Positions 1 through 5,731 of a DNA stretch of 6,757 nucleotides are shown here, in pieces; position 1 is the first letter of the stretch; each line of letters begins with the position of its first letter. The stretch comes from an uncultured Mesocricetibacter sp. Its GTDB lineage: Bacteria > Pseudomonadota > Gammaproteobacteria > Enterobacterales > Pasteurellaceae. A model generated the notes under the pieces. It was not told where the DNA came from. It saw only the letters and a list, made by a program, of their open reading frames with translations, and made no database searches. The stretch lies in the NCBI GenBank assembly GCA_905373425.1, contig CAJPST010000119.1, positions 1-6,757 on the forward strand, in the 5' to 3' direction. Made by a program: the position numbers and the translations under genes.

Positions 1-828
1 TAACTGAACCGTTTGACCGATATCGCTTTCTTTAATGCTTTTTAGATAATTGGGATAAGCGGCCAGTAAAATTCGTTTGTCCTGCGGATTTGCCGCATTG
101 AGCTTTTCGATATAAAACGGGCTGTTTTTATCCCATATTTTGTGTGGAACACGCGCCAGTTTAACTAATTCGTTTATCCATTGGCGGGTTGAAGCGTCTT
201 TACTGAATTTAGGTAACGCCGCTAATAATGTGGTGTTATTTTGCTCGAATGCCAATAGTGCGCGTTGTTGCACCAAATTATCGTTTAAGTCACCGAATTG
301 GGACCATAATTCAAACGTCGTCGCACATTGCGGTGGCAGGCTCTCAGCGGTTAGCCAGAGTTCGGTCAGTTGTGGTTGATGAAGTACAACGGTTTGAGCC
401 GGCGATTTGGCAGTATAAATATGCGCCTGTAATGTAATACATTGTGTCGTCTTGTCATTTGGCAAATTGCTTTCGTTAGTGAATACCGCTGCCCAATCTT
501 TTTTCTTATACGTTTCATCCAACCATTGTTTTTTTAATTTATCGGTCAGCGGTGAAAATGGATTGCGTTGTTGAAAACCTTCAATTTCGCTAAATGTCAG
601 ATTATCTTTGCGACTGGTTAGGAATTTATATTCCGCGTAGGAATAAAGCGGGTAATCGAGAATCTGAGATAGTAATTGCAATGCGTCCGTCTGTGTTTGC
701 GGATTTTGTGGTAAATTTAGCAATAGGTTGAGTTTTTGATAGATTTGGCGTTGTTGCTCCAACGCATTTTCCGCCGAAGCAAAGAGCGGCAGAGATAGAC
801 ATAGCAGTACGCGAAGCAGGGTTTTCAT
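1..828 (-). CDS. slt: Soluble lytic murein transglycosylase Slt, N-terminal part (C-terminus beyond window edge)
   Basis: The reading frame is open for all 276 codons from the ATG at 828 down to base 1, so the gene continues outside the window. Residues 1-19 form a signal peptide (hydrophobic core, cleavage site ASA at 17-19), which places the protein in the periplasm. The rest aligns by eye with the superhelical N-terminal U-domain of E. coli Slt: DYPLYSYAEY near residues 58-67 matches E. coli DYPLYPYLEY, and LWLTAESLPPQC near 157-168 matches LWLTGKSQPNAC. The family cleaves peptidoglycan glycan strands to 1,6-anhydro products. The catalytic goose-lysozyme-like domain lies at the C-terminus (E. 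coli mature-type length is about 620-645 residues) and is not in this window, so activity cannot be judged. The start is supported by TTAGGA five bases upstream of the ATG. It sits alone, with its own -10 box, after the secF end. Confidence 0.9.
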   Translation of the reverse strand, partial: MKTLLRVLLCLSLPLFASAENALEQQRQIYQKLNLLLNLPQNPQTQTDALQLLSQILDYPLYSYAEYKFLTSRKDNLTFSEIEGFQQRNPFSPLTDKLKKQWLDETYKKKDWAAVFTNESNLPNDKTTQCITLQAHIYTAKSPAQTVVLHQPQLTELWLTAESLPPQCATTFELWSQFGDLNDNLVQQRALLAFEQNNTTLLAALPKFSKDASTRQWINELVKLARVPHKIWDKNSPFYIEKLNAANPQDKRILLAAYPNYLKSIKESDIGQTVQL

Positions 829-868
829 ATCATTCCTAACGACTTAAAAATAACAAAATCTTTTTATG

Positions 869-874
869 ATTATA
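869..874 (-). promoter_or_regulatory. Probable -10 box of the slt promoter
   Basis: On the minus strand this reads TATAAT, a perfect sigma-70 -10 hexamer, about 40 bases upstream of the slt ATG. No good -35 hexamer is seen at 16-18 bases spacing (the best is TGCAAA, a poor match), and there is no TGn extension. The -10 alone in A/T-rich DNA is suggestive, not decisive. Confidence 0.4.
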
Positions 875-964
875 TCTTAAATTGAGGAGCTTTGCATTTT
901 TGATGACTTCTTGATATAAAAATAATAATTAATTCAGATAGATAAGATGTTATTAGGGCGATGT

Positions 965-993
965 AAAAAATGGCGAAATTTTTAACCGCACTT
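965..993 (-). repeat. DNA uptake signal sequence (Hin-type), minus orientation
   Basis: The complement of bases 985-993 is a perfect AAGTGCGGT core. Reading on along the minus strand, AAAAATTT follows directly, and a second tract ATTTTTT lies near 966-972, as in the extended Hin-type consensus. Together with the plus-strand copy it makes a divergent, outward-pointing pair. Confidence 0.85.
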
Positions 994-1023
994 TTCGGTT
1001 AATTAATTGGAAAAGTGCGGTTA
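983..1023. terminator. USS-pair hairpin between secF and slt, putative terminator
   Basis: Bases 983-995 and 1011-1023 are perfect inverted repeats (13 base pairs, one more with C996-G1010), leaving a 13-base loop. Each arm contains an uptake signal core. In the plus direction the stem is followed by TTTTT at 1025-1029. In the minus direction, the one needed for the secDF transcript, it is followed by AAAAATTT, a weaker tract. Inverted uptake-sequence pairs placed after genes are known to act as terminators in Pasteurellaceae. It lies 45 bases past the secF stop codon. Confidence 0.65.
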
Positions 1024-1041
1024 GTTTTTCAGCCGTTTTTT
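1013..1041 (+). repeat. DNA uptake signal sequence (Hin-type), plus orientation
   Basis: The core AAGTGCGGT at 1013-1021 is perfect. It is followed by the two A/T tracts expected of the extended Hin-type motif: AGTTTTT at 1023-1029 and GTTTTTT at 1035-1041. This motif promotes species-preferred DNA uptake during natural transformation in the Haemophilus/Aggregatibacter/Pasteurella group. Confidence 0.85.
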
Positions 1042-1067
1042 CGGTTGCGGTTATGCTGTTTCAGATG

Positions 1068-2036
1068 TTAGAAACCTTCCTCAAATTCTTCTTTTTCTAC
1101 AACTTTAATCAGCATATGTTCGCGTTTTAAGCCTAAGTCAAAGGCTGTCGCTATAGCTACGAAAATCGAAGAATAAGTACCAAAACCAATCCCGATTAAT
1201 AGTGCCAGCGAAAAGCTGTGAATCGACGGACCGCCGAAGAATAACAGGGCAAATACCACAAATAACGTGGTTATCGAGGTCATCAATGTACGGGATAGGG
1301 TTTGGGTCAGAGAGATATCGATAATTTCTTCTGACTCCAAACGACGGATTTTACGGAAGTTTTCCCGTACGCGGTCGAATACCACAATACTGTCATTTAA
1401 GGAATAACCGACCACCGACAAAATTGCCGCCACAAAGGTCAGATCCATTTCAATTTGCAGGAAGGAAAATACTCCTAGCGTGACAATTACGTCATGGGCT
1501 AAGGCAAGAATACCACCAGTTGCCAAGCGCCACTCAAAACGCATTCCTACATAGCCGAGTAGCATGATCAACGTTAGAAGTGTCGCGTAAATTGCGCCTT
1601 GCGCCAGCTCTTCCCCTACATTCGGACCGACGAATTCAACACTATGGATTTGTAGATTAGGATCTAATGAGCCGAGTATGTTTTTGATTTTATCGCCGAT
1701 TTGCGCATCGCTGATTGTGGCAGGAAGACGAATCATCACATCACTTGTGCTGCCCGTGGTTTGTACGATAGCACTATTAATACCGTTAGTCTCTAATGTA
1801 GTTCTTACACTGTCCAGATTAGCCGGTTGTGAAAAATGTGTATCGATCACCACACCACCGGTAAAATCCAATCCCCAGTTAAAGCCTTTTGTAAAAATAC
1901 AAACAAAGCAGGCAGTTGTAAGCAGGAACGAAAACAGGTAGCTCCATTTGCGGAATTTTAGAAAACGGATTAAGGCGAAAGGTAAACCTACGCCTTTATA
2001 TTCGTGTTTTTGTTTGTTATTTGTTATTAAACTCAC
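1068..2036 (-). CDS. secF: Protein translocase subunit SecF
   Basis: This is an inner-membrane subunit of the SecDF-YajC complex, which binds SecYEG and uses the proton gradient to pull exported proteins out of the channel. I chose the GTG at 2036 as start, giving 322 residues, because GGAGA lies six bases before it. A longer frame begins with TTG at 2072 inside secD and has no clear ribosome site. TM1 is at about residues 31-50, followed by GFNWGLDFTGG (51-61), which matches E. coli SecF almost exactly. Later comes the periplasmic P4-type region, including SVEFVGPNVG. TM2-6 fill the C-terminal half and carry GYSLNDSIVVFDRVRENFRKI. Asp215 and Arg249 in this numbering align with E. coli Asp213 and Arg247, implicated in proton coupling, and that register supports the GTG start. 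The C-terminal tail is acidic. It lies 16 bases after secD. Confidence 0.95.
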   Translation of the reverse strand: MSLITNNKQKHEYKGVGLPFALIRFLKFRKWSYLFSFLLTTACFVCIFTKGFNWGLDFTGGVVIDTHFSQPANLDSVRTTLETNGINSAIVQTTGSTSDVMIRLPATISDAQIGDKIKNILGSLDPNLQIHSVEFVGPNVGEELAQGAIYATLLTLIMLLGYVGMRFEWRLATGGILALAHDVIVTLGVFSFLQIEMDLTFVAAILSVVGYSLNDSIVVFDRVRENFRKIRRLESEEIIDISLTQTLSRTLMTSITTLFVVFALLFFGGPSIHSFSLALLIGIGFGTYSSIFVAIATAFDLGLKREHMLIKVVEKEEFEEGF

Positions 2037-2042
2037 AATAAT

Positions 2043-2047
2043 TCTCC
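2043..2047 (-). promoter_or_regulatory. Ribosome binding site that fixes the secF start
   Basis: On the minus strand this reads GGAGA, followed by ATTATT and then GTG at 2036-2034. It is the only convincing Shine-Dalgarno site near the secF 5' end. It lies just after the secD stop codon (2055-2053), so it selects GTG 2036 over TTG 2072. Confidence 0.65.
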
Positions 2048-2052
2048 GCACA

Positions 2053-3903
2053 TTAAATTGATAGTTTTTCAACCCGTTTGCCGCCGTATACCCAGTTCAC
2101 CAACACACGTGTGCCGGTAATGGCGGTAAACATGGAAATCGCGACCCCAAGGGAAAGGGTAATAGCAAAGCCTTTCACCGGACCGGTTCCCACCGCATAA
2201 AGTACGACGGAGGTTAAAATAGTCGTCAGATTGGCATCAAAAATACTGGTATAAGCACCGTTGTATCCTTCATGAATAGCTTGCTGAATTGGCCGACCGT
2301 TGCGGATTTCCTCTTTTATTCGCTCAAAAATAAGTACATTGGCATCCACCGACATCCCGACGGATAAAATAATCCCTGCGATTCCCGGCATGGTGAGAGT
2401 CGCGCCCGGTAATAATGACATCAAGCCGACCAACAATACCATATTAGCTATCAAAGCAACGGTGGTAAAGATACCAAACATTTTATAGTAAGCCACACAG
2501 AAGACGATTACGATTGCCAATCCCCAAAGTCCCGCTTTGAGACCTTGTTCTACGTTTTGCGCACCTAATGATGGTCCAATAGTTCGTTCTTCAACAATTT
2601 GAATCGGAGCGGTTAACGCACCGGAACGCAATAACACTGCAAGGTTCAACGCTTCCGCCGGGCTGTCTATCCCGGTAATTTGGAACTGACTTCCGAAACG
2701 CCCTTGAATAGTGGCGACGTTGATCACCTCTTCGTGTTTTTCCAGTAATGTTTTACCGTCGGCATCTTTCTTGCCGCTGTCTTTATATTCCACATATAGG
2801 GTCGCCATTGGTTTATGCAGGTTATCGCGGGTAGTAGCAGACATAATATCGCCACCTTCACTATCCAATGTAACGCTCACTTGCGGACTGGCACTGCGCG
2901 GATCCACGCCTGATGACGCGCCTGTAATATGCTCACCGCCTAATATGGTGCGTTTAAATAAGGCAACAGGTCGGCCCTCTCGATTTAATTTAATTTCTGT
3001 ATCGGATGGCACAATACCGCGCGCTAACGCATCGGGGCTGACATTACCATTCACTAAACGGAATTCAAGTGTTGCAGTCGCACCTAAAATTTCTTTTGCC
3101 CGAGCGGTATCTTGTACCCCCGGTAATTCCACAACGATACGCTCTGCACCTTGACGTTGAATAACCGGTTCGGCAACGCCCAATTCTTCCACCCGTTTGC
3201 GTAGAATAGTTAAGTTCTGTTCCACCGCATGTTCACGGGTTTCGTTTAGGCTTGCTTCGGACAGGCTTAAAGAAATAGTATTTTCGTTAATGCTACGAAC
3301 ATTCAGGCTTGGGTGCTGCTTACGTAAGAATGCTTGCGCTGCCTCGAGTTGTTCAGGTTTCGTCAATGTCACTAAACTACTGAAATTTTCACCGCTCTTT
3401 ATAGCACTGTATTGATAACGTTCTTTACGTAGTTCACTACGTAGGCTGTCTTGTAATTGTTCCTGGCGTTTGCTCAATGCTGTGTTCATATCCACTTCCA
3501 TTAAGAAACGCACACCGCCACGCAAGTCCAAGCCCCATTTCATCGGATTGCCACCGATATCGGTTAGCCATTTTGGCGTAGCCGGTGCAAGGTTTAATGC
3601 CACGGAGTAAGCTTGTCCCAACTTCTCACTGATTTTATCTTTGGCTAACAGCTGATCATCGGTATTGTTAAAACGAACCAAAATCGAGCCGTTTTCCAAT
3701 GTAGTAGATTTGGGAGTTAAATTATTAGTTTTTAACAGACTCTGAATCTCGGAAAGCGTAGCGCTTGTTGCTTGCTGACCGCGAGTACCGGAAATCTGCA
3801 CAGCAGGATCTTCGCCGTAAATATTTGGAAGAGAATATAAAAGACCAATGGCGATCACAAGGATCACCATTAGATTCTTCCATAAAGGGTAACGGTTTAA
3901 CAT
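2053..3903 (-). CDS. secD: Protein translocase subunit SecD
   Basis: This is an RND-type inner-membrane protein working with SecF and YajC on the periplasmic side of SecYEG in protein export. It has 616 residues against 615 in E. coli, and starts with MLNRYPLWKN, nearly identical to the E. coli N-terminus. TM1 is at about residues 8-27, then comes the large periplasmic P1 region with GLDLRGG (124-130) and the conserved VAEPVIQRQGAERIVVELPG stretch. IQIVEERTIGPSLG leads into TM2-6 (about 455-605). The proton-path Asp in SVDANVLIFERIKEE is residue 520, matching E. coli Asp519. The C-terminus YGGKRVEKLSI is also conserved. The frame is intact with no missing segment. A ribosome site, AGGGG, lies 12 bases upstream of the ATG, slightly far. 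It follows yajC by 33 bases and precedes secF by 16, so the three are co-transcribed. Confidence 0.98.
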   Translation of the reverse strand: MLNRYPLWKNLMVILVIAIGLLYSLPNIYGEDPAVQISGTRGQQATSATLSEIQSLLKTNNLTPKSTTLENGSILVRFNNTDDQLLAKDKISEKLGQAYSVALNLAPATPKWLTDIGGNPMKWGLDLRGGVRFLMEVDMNTALSKRQEQLQDSLRSELRKERYQYSAIKSGENFSSLVTLTKPEQLEAAQAFLRKQHPSLNVRSINENTISLSLSEASLNETREHAVEQNLTILRKRVEELGVAEPVIQRQGAERIVVELPGVQDTARAKEILGATATLEFRLVNGNVSPDALARGIVPSDTEIKLNREGRPVALFKRTILGGEHITGASSGVDPRSASPQVSVTLDSEGGDIMSATTRDNLHKPMATLYVEYKDSGKKDADGKTLLEKHEEVINVATIQGRFGSQFQITGIDSPAEALNLAVLLRSGALTAPIQIVEERTIGPSLGAQNVEQGLKAGLWGLAIVIVFCVAYYKMFGIFTTVALIANMVLLVGLMSLLPGATLTMPGIAGIILSVGMSVDANVLIFERIKEEIRNGRPIQQAIHEGYNGAYTSIFDANLTTILTSVVLYAVGTGPVKGFAITLSLGVAISMFTAITGTRVLVNWVYGGKRVEKLSI

Positions 3904-3936
3904 GGATTTTTTGTTCCCCTGAGGAATGGATTGATA

Positions 3937-4236
3937 TTAAAGAGTTTTAATTGAACCTTTCGGCAACACTGCAACAATAAAGTTGCGTTTAATGCTGACT
4001 TCGGTAGTCTCGTTTAACGCGATAACTACATTATCACTATCAGCAGTAATCTTAGTGATTTTACCAATTAGTCCGCCGGAAGTTAGAACTTCGGTTCCTT
4101 TGGCTAATTCGGACATTAATTTTTGGTGATCTTTATTACGTTTTGCCTGCGGACGATAAATCATGAAATAGAAAATCAATCCGAAGATAATAAAAATAAA
4201 TAACATTGACATTGGACTGCCTTGTTGAGCTTCCAT
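3937..4236 (-). CDS. yajC: Sec translocon accessory protein YajC
   Basis: A small inner-membrane protein that associates with SecDF and the holotranslocon, it is non-essential in E. coli. The 99 residues contain one membrane segment (about 10-27, MLFIFIIFGLIFYFMI), then RPQAKRNKDHQKLM, the family's hallmark positive stretch, and a soluble cytoplasmic domain with GTEVLTSGGLIGKITKI and TTEVSIKRNFIVAVLPKG. E. coli YajC has 110 residues. The difference is mostly at the N-terminus, where the first roughly 11 residues before the QGSPMS motif are absent. The ATG at 4236 is preceded by AAGGA at seven bases. It is first in the yajC-secD-secF unit and seems to have its own promoter upstream. Confidence 0.97.
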   Translation of the reverse strand: MEAQQGSPMSMLFIFIIFGLIFYFMIYRPQAKRNKDHQKLMSELAKGTEVLTSGGLIGKITKITADSDNVVIALNETTEVSIKRNFIVAVLPKGSIKTL

Positions 4237-4283
4237 TGAATATTCCTTTTTAAGTTAAGATTTTTGATAAAAAACAGGTCGCT

Positions 4284-4312
4284 AAAATAGCATAAATTTT
4301 GCTGAAAGTGAA
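4284..4312 (-). promoter_or_regulatory. Probable sigma-70 promoter for yajC-secD-secF
   Basis: On the minus strand there is TTCACT (4312-4307, four of six matches to TTGACA), a 17-base spacer and TATTTT (4289-4284). TGC directly before it gives an extended -10. The predicted transcript start lies about 40 bases before the yajC ATG. Its position just after two hairpins ending the upstream unit fits an independent promoter. This is sequence inference only. Confidence 0.5.
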
Positions 4313-4327
4313 AATGATCTTAGTGAA

Positions 4328-4367
4328 ATTATAAAAACGGTCGGAATTTTGACCGCTCTTTTATAAT
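4328..4367 (-). terminator. Rho-independent terminator, degenerate uptake-sequence type
   Basis: On the minus strand a GC stem CGGTC/GACCG (4355-4351 with 4342-4338) encloses an eight-base loop and is followed at once by TTTTTATAAT. An outer A/T stem (4359-4367 with 4328-4336) extends it across a small internal loop. The left arm reads AAGAGCGGT, one base off the uptake core AAGTGCGGT. It would end transcription from tgt through the lipoprotein gene. Confidence 0.65.
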
Positions 4368-4371
4368 CAAG

Positions 4372-4396
4372 ATAGGCGCACCTTCGATGCGCCTAT
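4372..4396 (-). terminator. Hairpin directly after the lipoprotein gene
   Basis: A perfect nine-base-pair inverted repeat, ATAGGCGCA at 4372-4380 against TGCGCCTAT at 4388-4396, encloses a seven-base loop. It begins five bases after the lipoprotein stop codon on the minus strand. The following bases CTTGATTAT are only moderately T-rich, so it may protect the transcript end or act jointly with the second hairpin at 4367-4328. Confidence 0.5.
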
Positions 4397-4401
4397 GCAA
4401 G

Positions 4402-4959
4402 TTATTGGATTTCGTAAACAGTTACACCACAATTTTTGCCTGAACTGACGGGGGCAACCTCATAATCTTTGCCTGCTTGAGGAATAAAGGAAATTTCATT
4501 GCCTGAACAATTTTTGACCGTATTTACATCAATAGTGATATATTCGGAAAAAAACTTTGTAAATTCAGAGTTTAGTGAAGGGTTTTGAGGAGCAGAAATA
4601 ATATTGTTTACAGTTATTACACCATTAGCTGGGATAACAAATTCTTTGAAGAAAACTCCGGACAACAGCTTTGAATGCGCTGACGGATCTTTACTTAATG
4701 GTGTTGCCGGCATACCAATACTTTCATTTTCTTTGGTACCAACCATTGAACTGAAAGCTTGTTTTAAACCACCACCAACAGTAATTTCTTCTTTCTTACC
4801 ATTGATCATTAATGACATGGTAGAATATCTGCCATTTTGTCCGTATAAACGAATTCTGGCATCAGATTGTGGATTATAAGGTTTATTTGATGTTGATAAT
4901 TCGGTTCCGAGACAACCGGTTAAACTCATTGTTAGTGCTATTAAAATAAATTTTTTCAT
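4402..4959 (-). CDS. Putative outer-membrane lipoprotein of unknown function
   Basis: I do not recognise a named family. The 185-residue product has a lipoprotein signal: MKK, a hydrophobic core, and the lipobox L13-T14-G15-C16. Mature position +2 is Leu, not Asp, so sorting to the outer membrane is expected by the usual rule. After the anchor there is a polar linker (about 19-33), then ARIRLYGQNGR (34-44) and a mostly beta-type sequence without further membrane segments. Two cysteines remain, Cys151 and Cys177. They flank SFIPQAGKDYEV (157-168) and could form a disulfide in the periplasm. The compact, likely beta-sandwich C-terminus is an inference. The ATG is backed by AAGGA at eight bases. 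The gene follows the TusA-like gene by 22 bases and ends at tandem hairpins. Six hand-counted rows give about 35 percent G+C, lower than sampled rows in tgt and secD. Confidence 0.85.
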   Translation of the reverse strand: MKKFILIALTMSLTGCLGTELSTSNKPYNPQSDARIRLYGQNGRYSTMSLMINGKKEEITVGGGLKQAFSSMVGTKENESIGMPATPLSKDPSAHSKLLSGVFFKEFVIPANGVITVNNIISAPQNPSLNSEFTKFFSEYITIDVNTVKNCSGNEISFIPQAGKDYEVAPVSSGKNCGVTVYEIQ

Positions 4960-4981
4960 TTTATGAATCCTTAGAGATTAA

Positions 4982-5200
4982 TTATTTCTGAATAACCAAA
5001 CGCCAAATTTTGGTTTCTTGTTCAAGAGAAATTAAGCGATAGCCTTTTTCTTGACAGAGTAATTCAAAATCTGTCGGAGAGCTATTATGGTTAAGTTGCA
5101 AAATTAAGTTAGAGCCCGATTCTAACTGGGCAAGAACTTTTTTTGCCGTAAGTAATGGTAAAGGACAAGTAAACTCCGTTAAATCAAGTTGATAGTTCAT
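4982..5200 (-). CDS. TusA/YedF/SirA-family sulfur-carrier-like protein
   Basis: The 72-residue protein has the whole TusA-like fold. A first strand is followed by TCPLPLLTAKKVL (11-23), the family CPxP motif, in which Cys12 would carry the persulfide at the N-terminus of helix 1. Then come the strand NLILQLNH, a second helix DFELLCQEKGY (44-54) and a last strand TKIWRLVIQK. The Asp-Pro usually found after strand 2 is here Ser41-Pro42. The family relays sulfur for tRNA thiolation, molybdopterin or other sulfur transfer, but several members (YedF, YeeD) have other partners, so I do not assign tusA. A second cysteine, Cys49, is present. AAGGA lies seven bases before the ATG. The gap to the hemerythrin gene is 18 bases and to the lipoprotein gene 22, indicating one transcript. 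Confidence 0.88.
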   Translation of the reverse strand: MNYQLDLTEFTCPLPLLTAKKVLAQLESGSNLILQLNHNSSPTDFELLCQEKGYRLISLEQETKIWRLVIQK

Positions 5201-5218
5201 TTACCCATCCTTTTTTCA

Positions 5219-5731
5219 TTACACTTTTCTGCGCTCGGACATGATTTTTCCCATCGTTTGTAATTCGGTTTCCGATAGGTGTTGTTTACCCAGTTCAAAT
5301 AATGGTTCTTCGAGTGCAATATGGCGATCATAGCCGGCAATAAAAGCAGAGATCAAGTCGCGATCCACATTTTGCCGTTCGCCGTTCAGTAGTTGTTCCA
5401 GTTGGGCGGATAGTAACGCCCAGTTTTGGTGTAAAGCAATATGTTCGCTTTCTAGTTTGTCAATATCTTCTTGTGCTTGCGGCACGTGTTTTACCAAGGC
5501 AGGGAAGAAATTTTTTTCTTCGTCGTCGTGATGCAACGGCGCAGACAAATTAAAATAAGTCAGAATTTGTTTTACATCGTTTTTCACAGCCTGATTTATT
5601 CCATTTTGAGTTAGATAATCGGGTAAAATGCGTAGTTGGTTACAAAAGCGTTTCACCTTACTATGACAGGCATAAAGCATTTCAATCGGTTCTTCCCAGC
5701 TGGCGAAACTTTGCGGCTCTAAATTAAGCAT
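5219..5731 (-). CDS. Hemerythrin HHE-domain protein
   Basis: This is a cytoplasmic four-helix protein (no signal peptide or membrane segment) expected to bind a non-heme di-iron centre, with 170 residues from the ATG at 5731. Candidate ligands fall in the right order: His23 (YACHSKV), His67/His68 with Glu71/Glu72 (HHDDEEKNFFP), His97 and His101 (ESEHIALH), and His137 with Glu141/Glu142 (DRHIALEEPLFE). Family members bind oxygen or nitric oxide, store iron or repair damaged Fe-S clusters. Which applies here cannot be told. It lacks the N-terminal ScdA-type domain of YtfE/RIC, so it is not simply that protein. I prefer ATG 5731 over ATG 5746 because AGGGAG lies six bases before it. With this start it overlaps the tgt end by eight bases, suggesting translational coupling. 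The TusA-like gene follows 18 bases later. Confidence 0.88.
   Translation of the reverse strand: MLNLEPQSFASWEEPIEMLYACHSKVKRFCNQLRILPDYLTQNGINQAVKNDVKQILTYFNLSAPLHHDDEEKNFFPALVKHVPQAQEDIDKLESEHIALHQNWALLSAQLEQLLNGERQNVDRDLISAFIAGYDRHIALEEPLFELGKQHLSETELQTMGKIMSERRKV

Noticed and set aside
140..437. Plus-strand open frames of 79 and 69 residues
   Set aside because: They lie opposite the continuous slt frame, have no recognisable domain and no convincing ribosome site. The minus strand matches Slt residue for residue in places.
781..828. Slt as a lipoprotein, because of Cys10 in its signal region
   Set aside because: The residue before Cys10 is Leu, not Gly/Ala/Ser, so there is no lipobox. 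A normal signal peptidase I site (ASA, 17-19) follows.
1031..1046. Small hairpin just after secF (five pairs, six-base T loop)
   Set aside because: The stem is short and has no T tract on the minus strand. The T loop is better explained as the second A/T tract of the uptake sequence.
2711..3154. Plus-strand frame of 147 residues inside secD
   Set aside because: It is antisense to the conserved periplasmic domain of SecD, its composition is that of a shadow frame, and no promoter or family motif is visible.
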